Assembly: GCF_026016465.1 (NCBI RefSeq)
Contig: NZ_CP100390.1
Location: 3,206,501-3,270,500 of the forward strand
DNA from: Alkalimarinus alittae
Lineage (GTDB): Bacteria; Pseudomonadota; Gammaproteobacteria; Pseudomonadales; Oleiphilaceae
Length of the DNA stretch: 64,000 bases
Direction of reading: 5' to 3'
The notes under the pieces were generated by a model. It was not told the origin of the DNA. It saw only the letters and a program-made list of their open reading frames with translations, and did not search any database. Positions 44,847 to 52,828 of the stretch are shown here, in pieces. Every line of letters begins with the position of its first letter. The stretch's first letter is position 1. The position numbers and the translations under genes are program-made.

Positions 44847-45848
44847 CTAGATTACCGCTTTCACTTCTGCTACAAACTTCTCAATATCAGCCACATTAAT
44901 ATCAAGGTGTGTTACTAAGCGTATCCGCTTACCCCCGGAGATTAGAATATCTCGACTGGCGAGATGATTTTGAAGGCGAGCGCCCAACACTGCACTATCT
45001 AGTTCGATATAAAGCATATTTGTATTGGGTTGCTCTACGATAACCCCCGGTATATCACGCAATAATGTTGCTAAATACGCCGAATTGTCGTGATCTTCTT
45101 TTAAACGCTCAATATTATGCGTTAATGCATAATCAATACCCGCAGCCAGAATACCCGCTTGTCGCATGCCACCACCGACCATTTTTCGCCACCGCCGGGC
45201 TTGGTTAATAAACGCCGCACTACCACCCAACAAAGACCCAATAGGCGCCCCCAACCCCTTTGAACAACAAATAGAAACGCTATCAAAGCGTGATGTAATC
45301 TCTTTCACATCAATGCCTTGAGCAACTGCCGCATTAAACACTCTTGCACCATCTAAATGAAACGCTAACCCCCGATCTCGCGCTAAGGTAGCGGCTCGGT
45401 CTAAATACGCATTCGAAATAACCTTTCCTGAATGAGTATTCTCCAAGGCTAATAGCCGTGTTCTCGCGAAATGTAAATCATCCGGCTTTATCGCGTTAGC
45501 CACCTTATCCAAATCCAACGTGCCATCATCAGCCACCGTTAATGGCTGGGGCTGAATGCTCCCTAGGCTAGCAGCACCACCGACTTCATATTTATAGGTG
45601 TGGTAGTCTTGCCCAACAATATATTCATCCCCTCTTCCACAGTGTGTTAGCAGCGCAATAAGGTTACTCTGGGTACCGCTCGGGACTAATACTGCAGACT
45701 CCATGCCCAGCATGCTGGCCACTCGCGCTTCAAGCGCATTAACCGTTGGGTCATCACCATAAACGTCATCTCCCACTTCGGCCTTATCCATACATGCTCT
45801 CATTCCTGAGCTTGGGCGCGTCACGGTATCGCTACGAAAATCAATCAT
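44847..45848 (-). CDS. ltaE: Low-specificity L-threonine aldolase
   Basis: A 333-residue PLP enzyme. It shows MIDFRSDTVTRPSSGMRACM at the start, VGDDVYGDDPTVNALE, SGTQSNLIALLTHC, HLDGARVFNAAVAQG, and the Schiff-base Lys in SICCSKGLGAPIGSLLGG. It cleaves L-threonine or allo-threonine to glycine and acetaldehyde. Length and motif order match the family. It lies 105 bases upstream of the tetR gene on the same strand, with the operator in between, so it is probably a separate unit. Confidence 0.94.
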   Translation of the reverse strand: MIDFRSDTVTRPSSGMRACMDKAEVGDDVYGDDPTVNALEARVASMLGMESAVLVPSGTQSNLIALLTHCGRGDEYIVGQDYHTYKYEVGGAASLGSIQPQPLTVADDGTLDLDKVANAIKPDDLHFARTRLLALENTHSGKVISNAYLDRAATLARDRGLAFHLDGARVFNAAVAQGIDVKEITSRFDSVSICCSKGLGAPIGSLLGGSAAFINQARRWRKMVGGGMRQAGILAAGIDYALTHNIERLKEDHDNSAYLATLLRDIPGVIVEQPNTNMLYIELDSAVLGARLQNHLASRDILISGGKRIRLVTHLDINVADIEKFVAEVKAVI

Positions 45849-45956
45849 TGTATAGTTCCGTTTAAATAGGTTTTAAGGAGTGCAAATAGCAGGGTATATG
45901 CATGTTGTTAAGAACGAACCATAGAAATATAGTTCAAAGGAGAGTGCAATAATCAT

Positions 45957-45979
45957 ACGCCTTAGTGAAACTAAGGCGT
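45957..45979. terminator. Weak terminator-like hairpin
   Basis: ACGCCTTAG (45957-45965) pairs perfectly with CTAAGGCGT (45971-45979) around TGAAA. The leftward tail ATGATTATT is only partly U-rich, so termination of the gene ending at 46039 may be partial. Confidence 0.4.
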
Positions 45980-46038
45980 TCTATCAGAAGAGTATTCTAA
46001 AAATAATCTGAACACGTCGTAATAAATTAAAGTATAAG

Positions 46039-46800
46039 CTACTTTTCGACACCAATTTTTTCAATATCGACTTTTTCAAGACTTGGTTTCTCTGCTTCGT
46101 CCTTTTCAAAGCCCACAAGAAAGCTTTCAAAGTCTTCACCTGTTAGTTTTTTTACTTGACTGAATAGATACCAGATAGCCAGCATTAAAATAACGGTACT
46201 GGGTAATGCTATCACTGGATAGCTCAGTGCAGTCATCTTCCCTAACTCTTCGCTAAATGCGGGCGTGCCCGGTGGGCTTATCAAAATAACCTTGGCTAGC
46301 ACATAATTTAACACCGAAGAGACAAAGAACGACCCCGCAACAATAAATGAAGCCATTTTTAAGCGTTTCTCAAATTCATCAATGTAATTATTTTCAGACA
46401 AGACAGAATAGAGATCATCAATACGGATAATTTCTCGATTCAATATGATCATTTTCACTATCGGGTATTTAGTTCGCTGGGTAAACAGCACGGCCAAACC
46501 AATCAAGCCAGGTATCGCAGCTTCTTTAATCGCAATATATTGAGGGTCTAACTCTAATAGACTAATACCACCGGTTAAAAAGACGCTCACGATACCCAAA
46601 ATAGAGAATGCGTTAACTTTACCTGACTGTTTAAGATCCCAAAGACCATAGCCAATAGGAAACGCCAGAGCAACAACGATGCTCCATGCAGGCCCCAAGC
46701 TATCAACCCCAGAAAACTTACTAAGAATGACCACCGGAATAATGATGTTAAACGCAAGGTTGCCTAATAAGCCGCCTTTTTTCTGTGTATCTTTTGCCAT
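46039..46800 (-). CDS. VC0807-like multi-pass membrane protein
   Basis: A protein of about 253 residues with roughly six membrane helices (LLGNLAFNIIIPVVILSKF, AWSIVVALAFPIGYGLWDL, FSILGIVSVFLTGGISLLEL, AAIPGLIGLAVLFTQR, MASFIVAGSFFVSSVLNYVL, VIALPSTVILMLAIWYLF) and a charged C-terminal tail containing two short EK-rich repeats (EKPSLEKVDIEKIGVEK). The pattern fits the uncharacterised VC0807 family. ATG at 46800 is preferred over a TTG at 46821. Function unknown. The 264-base gap to the next gene holds only promoter-like A+T-rich sequence. Confidence 0.7.
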   Translation of the reverse strand: MAKDTQKKGGLLGNLAFNIIIPVVILSKFSGVDSLGPAWSIVVALAFPIGYGLWDLKQSGKVNAFSILGIVSVFLTGGISLLELDPQYIAIKEAAIPGLIGLAVLFTQRTKYPIVKMIILNREIIRIDDLYSVLSENNYIDEFEKRLKMASFIVAGSFFVSSVLNYVLAKVILISPPGTPAFSEELGKMTALSYPVIALPSTVILMLAIWYLFSQVKKLTGEDFESFLVGFEKDEAEKPSLEKVDIEKIGVEK

Positions 46801-47064
46801 ATTGCTACTTTCTACAATCAAGTTTCTATGGGTTGGTTCGACATTGAAACACGAGTTTAGTTCACTTTCAATTACTCCCGCTTAGCTTTGCGACGCTTTA
46901 CACTACCTATAATAGCCAGTGTGATGCCATAGATAAAAATAAATGAATTATATTTCGGTTTTGACTTGTTATCTCATACAAACTACCCACATCTAAGTAT
47001 ACGGGTAAACGTTAAAGCTTTAGTTTACCCATTTTATGTTAACAACCCACAAGGAACTACCACC

Positions 47065-47328
47065 ATGAGTGAACGGAATAAAAATTTCGAAGATATCGTT
47101 GATGAGTTAAAGCAAGAGCGGGATGAGCTTCGAGTAAAGTTAAAGCTCGCTAAAATGGACGCAGGCGATGAGTGGGAAAAAGTTGAAAGTCAGCTAGAGA
47201 AGCTTGAAGCAAAAGCTAAAGAGATAGGTAGTGCAACGGCAGAGGCTTCAAAAGAGATTGGTGCGGCAGCAAAACTTCTAGCAGAAGAAGTTCGTGATGG
47301 ATTTAAGAGCATCGCCAAACACTTCTAG
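47065..47328 (+). CDS. Small coiled-coil protein of unknown function
   Basis: An 87-residue, highly charged, almost wholly helical protein (EDIVDELKQERDELRVKLKLAKMDAGDEWEKVESQLEKLEAKAKEI). Heptad hydrophobics suggest a coiled coil or a membrane- or DNA-associating amphipathic helix, as in small stress-response proteins. It has no cysteine and no signal peptide. The ATG at 47065 has AAGGA nine bases before it; an in-frame upstream ATG at 46966 would add 33 atypical residues. I do not recognise the family. Confidence 0.6.
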   Translation: MSERNKNFEDIVDELKQERDELRVKLKLAKMDAGDEWEKVESQLEKLEAKAKEIGSATAEASKEIGAAAKLLAEEVRDGFKSIAKHF

Positions 47329-47407
47329 CGGGTCAGCAGTAAAACTTAGCGGGAGCTACTTTGTGGTTACCCTCCTGTCTATAGTCGAGCCATAAAATCA
47401 AAACATT

Positions 47408-47424
47408 CGCGGCACTTTGCCGCG
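47408..47424. terminator. Short GC-rich hairpin between convergent genes
   Basis: CGCGGCA (47408-47414) pairs with TGCCGCG (47418-47424) around CTT. Leftward, the tail AATGTTTTGATTTT is moderately U-rich, so it may end the K+ channel transcript; rightward the tail is poor. Confidence 0.5.
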
Positions 47425-47455
47425 ATCTCTATCTGTTAAAACATACCAACGTAAA

Positions 47456-48265
47456 TCAAAGCTTAGCACCACAATCATCACAGTAATTTGCTTTAGCCTC
47501 ATGCCCTGCTTTTTTACAGCCAGGGCACACTCTGCTCAACTTTTCTTTTCTGATCACTTGAGAAAGTTCAGCGGCAAAAATGCCTGTTGGAATTGCAATA
47601 ATCGAATAACCGGTGACCATAATGACTGAAGCAATTACTTGCCCTAAACCTGTTTGCGGTGAAATATCACCGTAGCCTACCGTCGTAATGGTCACAATAG
47701 CCCAGTAAACGCTCTTGGGGATGCTCGTAAACCCATTCTCAGCCCCCTCGACAATATACATCGCAGCCCCGAATATTACGGCTAATGAAAATATCGAAAA
47801 GAAGAATACGGTGACTTTTTCCTGACTTCTATATAACGCATCAGTTAACAGTTTTGCCTGACTAATATATCGCGTTAGCTTTAATATTCGGAAGATCCGC
47901 AGTATCCGTAATATTCTAATAACCAATAGATATTGCACATCGGTGATGAACAACCCTAAATACGTCGGGATAATAGCGACTAAATCGACTAAACCATAAA
48001 AGCTAAAAATATAACGCATACGATTGGGTACACAGTAAATTCTCACCGCATACTCAATCGTAAACAGAATCGTAAAGGTCCATTCTAACCACTGAAATAC
48101 AGTACGATACTCTTCGCGGATCGAAGGTATGCTGTCTAGCATGACTGCCGCTACGCTGATCACAATACAAATAATTAAAGCGATATCGAACCACTTACCA
48201 CTATGAGTATCCGACTCAAATATGATTTCAAACAGTGTTTCTTTATGGCTTCGAGCACTCGGCAT
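47456..48265 (-). CDS. Voltage-gated K+ channel with C-terminal zinc ribbon
   Basis: A 269-residue, six-helix channel. The voltage sensor S4 reads RILRILRIFRILKLTR with Arg at every third place. The pore has the K+ selectivity filter TVGYGD (ITTVGYGDISPQTG), and S6 follows (IASVIMVTGYSIIAIPTGIFAAEL). Instead of an RCK or cyclic-nucleotide domain, the short C-terminus ends in a four-Cys zinc ribbon (CPGCKKAGHEAKANYCDDCGAKL), which may sense redox or metal, or be structural. It starts at an ATG at 48265. Confidence 0.9.
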   Translation of the reverse strand: MPSARSHKETLFEIIFESDTHSGKWFDIALIICIVISVAAVMLDSIPSIREEYRTVFQWLEWTFTILFTIEYAVRIYCVPNRMRYIFSFYGLVDLVAIIPTYLGLFITDVQYLLVIRILRILRIFRILKLTRYISQAKLLTDALYRSQEKVTVFFFSIFSLAVIFGAAMYIVEGAENGFTSIPKSVYWAIVTITTVGYGDISPQTGLGQVIASVIMVTGYSIIAIPTGIFAAELSQVIRKEKLSRVCPGCKKAGHEAKANYCDDCGAKL

Positions 48266-48377
48266 TAATATAACCTAACCATGGTTCATGGATTAAATTT
48301 GAAAAAACTATTTCAATATAACACTATAATCAGTATTACCCCCTTATTCCATTAACGCCATTATCAAGAGGCTTTTA

Positions 48378-49127
48378 ATGTCTGAATCCCCTACTAAACC
48401 CGCAAAATACGATAAAACTAAAACTATTTTACTGGGGTTTCTAGCGCTTGTAATAGCGTTGGGCGAATATACTGAAGCGGTTTCACTGATTAACGAAGCT
48501 CGTGAAAACATTCTGATTCTATTTACCAACGATTTAGAATACGAAACCTTGGGTAAGATTCATGTGGGTAATACGGTAGCTTACGTTGAAGGGCTTGTCG
48601 GCAGTCCGCAAGTTTCCCGAGCCATTGATGAAGACACCGTGGCGAACTATTTTTATCATGAAAAATATTTTCTCACGCTGTTTTATCGTGAAGATCGCAT
48701 TGCGGCTTATGTCGTGGTGCCGTTAATAGAAGGGTTTCAGCTGCCGGTGTTAGAAACCGATAGCGAAACCTTTGAGCTGTCTGAGTTTACCTATTCAGAC
48801 TACCCCGCAAACCCCACTCACTATGTCATCGACCACTCCAAGACCTCGAGCTATTACATGGAGATCTTAGACTCCGGTCGCTCCGGCCTTTTCGTCAATA
48901 CCTATATAGGAACCACTACCTACGGCACAGGCGATCACCCTAAAGCAATCGCAGACCTGTACGAAAAAGAAGTCCATGGTTCTGATGAAGAAATTACAAC
49001 ACTGCAAGCCTCCCTCAGATCAAACACCCGCCCCAACCTTTTTGGACAAGGCAGTATATCGCTAGAACTGATAGAAAAAAGCCTACTCACGGCAGCGGAG
49101 TTTAAAAGTTATTTTGGGACGTTGTAA
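48378..49127 (+). CDS. Membrane-anchored protein of unknown function (ETEC_3214-like)
   Basis: A 249-residue protein with one N-terminal membrane helix (about 16-35; KTILLGFLALVIALGEYTEAV) and a mixed alpha/beta body (YETLGKIHVGNTVAYVEGLVGSPQVSRAI, YFLTLFYREDRIAAYVVVPLI, then TYGTGDHPKAIADLYEKEVHG). It loosely fits the ETEC_3214 domain family, a name without known function. It lies 165 bases before the CHAT-containing operon on the same strand, so it could belong to it, but the spacing is also compatible with an independent gene. Confidence 0.6.
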   Translation: MSESPTKPAKYDKTKTILLGFLALVIALGEYTEAVSLINEARENILILFTNDLEYETLGKIHVGNTVAYVEGLVGSPQVSRAIDEDTVANYFYHEKYFLTLFYREDRIAAYVVVPLIEGFQLPVLETDSETFELSEFTYSDYPANPTHYVIDHSKTSSYYMEILDSGRSGLFVNTYIGTTTYGTGDHPKAIADLYEKEVHGSDEEITTLQASLRSNTRPNLFGQGSISLELIEKSLLTAAEFKSYFGTL

Positions 49128-49292
49128 TGATTTGTTATATCAGCAATATTTCGACGTTTGCAGTGATCGATCTTTTAGATTGGTTTGCTTAGGTTATTAG
49201 AAATTAAAAGAAACTAAGCTAGAGTTATTAGTAAGTTAATCCCTTTAAAATATTACTAAACCTGTTTTACATTACTCTCAGGAGAGCAATAA

Positions 49293-49880
49293 ATGAGTCT
49301 TAAAAAAATAGCATTAACCACCATTGCCGCTTCATTTATCACGGCATGCGCCTCAAACCAGCCCGCTGACACCGAGCAAATGGCCTCAAAATCGAAACTA
49401 CCGGATTGGGTCACCATGCCCATTATTGAAGATGGCTTTGCCGACACTCAATGCGTGCAGACCACGGCAGACATGAACATTCTTAAAAATAAAGCGACGG
49501 CCCTAGCCCGAGCAGAGATTGCAAAGCAGATCAATATTCAAGTTAAGGCTATGGATAAAACCTACCAAAACCTTACCGATACCGCTGACGGTTCGTCTTC
49601 AGGTAGCACGTTTGAGTCAGTATCAAAACAGGTTACTAATCAAAAGCTTTCAGGAAGCCGCGCCACTAAACTCGATTACATTGACTTTCCGGATGGTTCT
49701 CAAAAACTTTGCGTAATGGTCACTATGTCTCCTGCTACAACAGCAGCGCTTTACAAAGAAATTGTTAAAGGTTCGACTCGCCAACTGTCACCACAGCATG
49801 AGTCTGTCTTGTTCCAGGAATTTAAAGCCTATAAAGCGCAGCAAGAGCTTGATTCAGAGCTGGACAAGGGTAACGGCTAA
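49293..49880 (+). CDS. LPP20-family lipoprotein
   Basis: A 195-residue lipoprotein (lipobox SFITAC, Cys near residue 19). The mature part starts LPDWVTMPIIEDGFADTQCVQT and then KATALARAEIAKQINIQVKAMDKTYQ, the LPP20 pattern in which a helix packs against a beta-sheet; FlgP, a flagellar outer-membrane lipoprotein, shares this fold. LPP20 domains often form rings. It is the first gene of a rightward group leading to the CHAT protease. The ATG has GGAG seven bases upstream. Confidence 0.83.
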   Translation: MSLKKIALTTIAASFITACASNQPADTEQMASKSKLPDWVTMPIIEDGFADTQCVQTTADMNILKNKATALARAEIAKQINIQVKAMDKTYQNLTDTADGSSSGSTFESVSKQVTNQKLSGSRATKLDYIDFPDGSQKLCVMVTMSPATTAALYKEIVKGSTRQLSPQHESVLFQEFKAYKAQQELDSELDKGNG

Positions 49881-49892
49881 TTCCGCTTAGTA

Positions 49893-49927
49893 TTTTAATT
49901 AGGGAGGACCAACCTCCCTAATTAAAA
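49893..49927. other. Strong 15-bp intergenic hairpin within the CHAT locus
   Basis: TTTTAATTAGGGAGG (49893-49907) is perfectly complementary to CCTCCCTAATTAAAA (49913-49927) around ACCAA. The 3' side lacks a U-tract, so it is not a standard terminator. It sits 40 bases before the next ATG and may set relative expression of the two genes. Confidence 0.6.
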
Positions 49928-49967
49928 TTTGGTTCTATCTACGTTTATTCAATATCAGGAACTCATC

Positions 49968-51329
49968 ATGAAAGGTGTTTCGTCTCGCATTTTTGCCCTA
50001 TCCGCACTAATGGTGGTTTTATCCCCTGTGGCTCTGGCCAGCGATCCATTTGATGAGCTAGATAATGCCGTCGACCGTTTTGAACAATCCCCTGAACAAG
50101 AACAAAAAGAGTTTCAACAGTTTCAGGCGTCTCAAGACGCAGAATACAAAGCCTTTGAAAAGCAATTATTGGAGGAGTTTGAAGCATTCAAGCTTATCAA
50201 TCAGGAAGAAACCGCTAAGTATCAAGCTAAAGTGGGCAAAGTCTGGGATAAGCCCGAAATTTCATCCCAGAAAGTATGGGTTGAATATGCCAATAACGAC
50301 ACCCAAAAGAAGCGTGTCGATTTTGAAAAGAAAACTATTTCTATTTCAACCGCAGTAGAAAAAAATGGTGATGAGAAAGCACCAGCGGCAGACGTATCTC
50401 TAAAAAAGACACTCAAAAAACTCATAAAAGAAAACAAAGCCCAAGCATTTAAAAAAGATGAGATAGCACAAGCCGTCGAGAAGCGTAGCAAAGAGAAAAT
50501 CACCAACCTTAAAACGGCCAAAGTTAAAGCAGCCCCTATATTGCTGCCCTATTTAACGGGCAATGACCAAGTTAGCGACAAAGAGATCGATAAGATCGTT
50601 GACCATATGGTCGCCAATAAAAAGCAGACAGTTACAGTCAATTCAAAGGGTAAAAAAGTCGTTACTCTGGAAGTGCCGTTATCGATACCCGAAGCGCCTA
50701 AAGAAGAGTCTAAAAAAGAAGCACCTAAGCCAGGCAAAAACGAAAAGGCTGAACCTAAAAAGCCTAAAGTCATGGCTGATTTAAAACAGAATAAACTCCC
50801 TAAATCTGCCCGAGCACTAGAGCCACACGTTGCGCAATATGCCAAGAAAGCAAAGGTAGGCAATGCGTTAGTGTTTGCGATTATCGAAACCGAATCGGCA
50901 TTTAACCCTATGGCAAAGTCAGGTGTGCCTGCCTATGGTTTAATGCAAATCGTGCCGGGCTCTGCCGGGCAAGACGCCACGCAACAACTCTTTGGCAAGC
51001 CTAAGATTTTATCACCATCATATCTCTACAATAGCGAACAGAATATCGAGATCGGCACGACATATCTCAATATTCTGTATTACCGCTATCTTAAAGGGGT
51101 TAAAGACCCTGTAAGTCGATTATATTGTTCTATTGCCGCCTACAACACTGGAGCGGGCAACGTTGCCAAAGCCTTTACTGGCAAGCGGAGACTAAAACCT
51201 GCATTAGAGCACATTAATGCAATGACACCTCAGCAAGTTTATGATCACCTGATTAAAAATTTGCCTTACGAAGAAACCCAGAAGTATCTGGCTAAGGTAC
51301 ATAAACGAATTACTAAATACTCCCTTTAG
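49968..51329 (+). CDS. MltC-like membrane-bound lytic transglycosylase
   Basis: A 453-residue exported protein; signal peptide ends VALA-SDPF. Residues about 20-150 are DUF3393-like (as in MltC), including a run of acidic/aromatic helix (EFQQFQASQDAEYKAFEKQLLEEFEAF). A Lys/Glu-rich linker follows, then an SLT domain (about 285-445) with catalytic E309 in FAIIETESAFNP, YGLMQIVPGSAG and AAYNTGAGNVAKAF. It cleaves peptidoglycan, making 1,6-anhydro ends. Embedded in the CHAT operon, it may open or remodel the wall for the neighbouring complex. ATG at 49968 has AGGA eight bases upstream; no lipobox, unlike E. coli MltC. Confidence 0.85.
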   Translation: MKGVSSRIFALSALMVVLSPVALASDPFDELDNAVDRFEQSPEQEQKEFQQFQASQDAEYKAFEKQLLEEFEAFKLINQEETAKYQAKVGKVWDKPEISSQKVWVEYANNDTQKKRVDFEKKTISISTAVEKNGDEKAPAADVSLKKTLKKLIKENKAQAFKKDEIAQAVEKRSKEKITNLKTAKVKAAPILLPYLTGNDQVSDKEIDKIVDHMVANKKQTVTVNSKGKKVVTLEVPLSIPEAPKEESKKEAPKPGKNEKAEPKKPKVMADLKQNKLPKSARALEPHVAQYAKKAKVGNALVFAIIETESAFNPMAKSGVPAYGLMQIVPGSAGQDATQQLFGKPKILSPSYLYNSEQNIEIGTTYLNILYYRYLKGVKDPVSRLYCSIAAYNTGAGNVAKAFTGKRRLKPALEHINAMTPQQVYDHLIKNLPYEETQKYLAKVHKRITKYSL

Positions 51330-51363
51330 TTTTTTATTAGCGATTAGGATCAGAATACCCATT

Positions 51364-52779
51364 ATGAAGCTCGCACAAACTCAACTATATGCCCTGTTAT
51401 TACTACTGCTATCAATACCCTTGGCTAACGCCAAACTAATAACAGGTGAAGGCTATGGTGAGTCACTTCAACTCGCCAGAGAGGAAGCACTATCTTCTTT
51501 GGCCAGTAGTATTTTTGTACAAATTGAAAGTAGCTCAGAAGTTTACCAAAACGATAAAGGCGAGAGTTACTTTAACTCGACGACACACTCCAGCACCGAC
51601 CTACCCATGATAGGGGTGGAGTTCGACTGCTATGCGGCCCTTAAGCAGCAGTATTGTTCCGCCAAAATGGATACGACTAAATCATTAGCTAACTATCAGC
51701 AGCAAATTAAATCGATACAACAGTCAATCAATACGCAATTAGAAAATATGGCAAAACTGCCCATTGAGCAACACTATGATCAACTCGCTGAACTCCTGTC
51801 TCAGTACGAGCAGTATGAAAAATACCTGACAGTCATTACCTTTATGTCAGGGCAAAACAACGTGGACTTTTCACCTGCGATTACGAAACAAGAACTTAGA
51901 CGTAAGCTGATCTCGTTAGAGAAACGCGTTAATTCGCTTCAGTTAGCGGCTCGGTTACTATCAAAAGGCATCAACCAAAACCGTATCTATGTGCGCCCTG
52001 CTACATTAGAAAATTCTAGAGAAATCACACCGTTTGCCAATGCCTTATTGTCTCAGCTTCAGTCTCTGGTTCAAACCGTGTCAAACCCTGATCAAGCTAA
52101 ATACTTTTTTTCTGGCTCGTATCAAATTCACGATCAGGGTATTCAAGTCACCTACTCACTCACCGACAAACAAGGAAACACCCTTAAAACCCGCCTTATC
52201 GAATTAACGCCTGCTAGCTACCAACATTACCGAACAGATCCTGTCGCACTTGATTTCGATGCACTGCTGCACAAAGGCTACGCCATTAGTAGTGATTTTA
52301 AGGTTCAACTCAGTACCAATAAAGGTAGTCGACAACTGTTATTCAACGGGGGCGATACCATTGAGCTTCTCATCAAAGTTAATCAACCCGGCTACTTCTA
52401 CATCGTGGGTCACAGCAAAAACGAGCAACAAGAGCTTTCTTATCTGCTCGACATAAATGAAGTGCAAGGCAATCGACGCTTTGTCTATTACGTTAATGCA
52501 GACGATGCGAATAAGTGGATATCACTCGGTGAATTTGAAGCCAGCGAACCTTACGGAGTCGAAAGCATTCAGGTTATTGCCAGCAATGATGATGTTGTCG
52601 ATGCCCTACCCAGTTATGTTTATGACCCATCAAATGGATACTACATCCTTGCACGCGATGTTAAGCAAGGCGTTATTAGAACTCGTGGCCAACGAGGTTT
52701 GAAGAAAGTTATGAAAAAGAATAGTAATAAAGAAGCAGAAACAGCAGAAGCTGTACTCATGTTTACCACCCAAAAATAG
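51364..52779 (+). CDS. Exported LPP20-like/DUF4384 protein
   Basis: A 471-residue protein with a signal peptide (LLLLLLSIPLANA-KL). Residues about 25-100 resemble an LPP20 unit (GEGYGESLQLAREEALSSLASSIFVQIESSSEVY), the middle is helical, and residues about 325-450 look like DUF4384 (LSTNKGSRQLLFNGGDTIELLIKVNQPGYFYIVGHSKN, then ILARDV). DUF4384 proteins commonly accompany caspase-like CHAT/peptidase C14 proteins, as here. It lies 34 bases after the transglycosylase and 49 before the CHAT gene, so is surely in the same operon. Likely periplasmic; no enzyme motif. Confidence 0.78.
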   Translation: MKLAQTQLYALLLLLLSIPLANAKLITGEGYGESLQLAREEALSSLASSIFVQIESSSEVYQNDKGESYFNSTTHSSTDLPMIGVEFDCYAALKQQYCSAKMDTTKSLANYQQQIKSIQQSINTQLENMAKLPIEQHYDQLAELLSQYEQYEKYLTVITFMSGQNNVDFSPAITKQELRRKLISLEKRVNSLQLAARLLSKGINQNRIYVRPATLENSREITPFANALLSQLQSLVQTVSNPDQAKYFFSGSYQIHDQGIQVTYSLTDKQGNTLKTRLIELTPASYQHYRTDPVALDFDALLHKGYAISSDFKVQLSTNKGSRQLLFNGGDTIELLIKVNQPGYFYIVGHSKNEQQELSYLLDINEVQGNRRFVYYVNADDANKWISLGEFEASEPYGVESIQVIASNDDVVDALPSYVYDPSNGYYILARDVKQGVIRTRGQRGLKKVMKKNSNKEAETAEAVLMFTTQK

Positions 52780-52828
52780 CACCGTTGAATCGTTGCGAAC
52801 CACTTTGTTTAGGTAACTGGTAATCATT

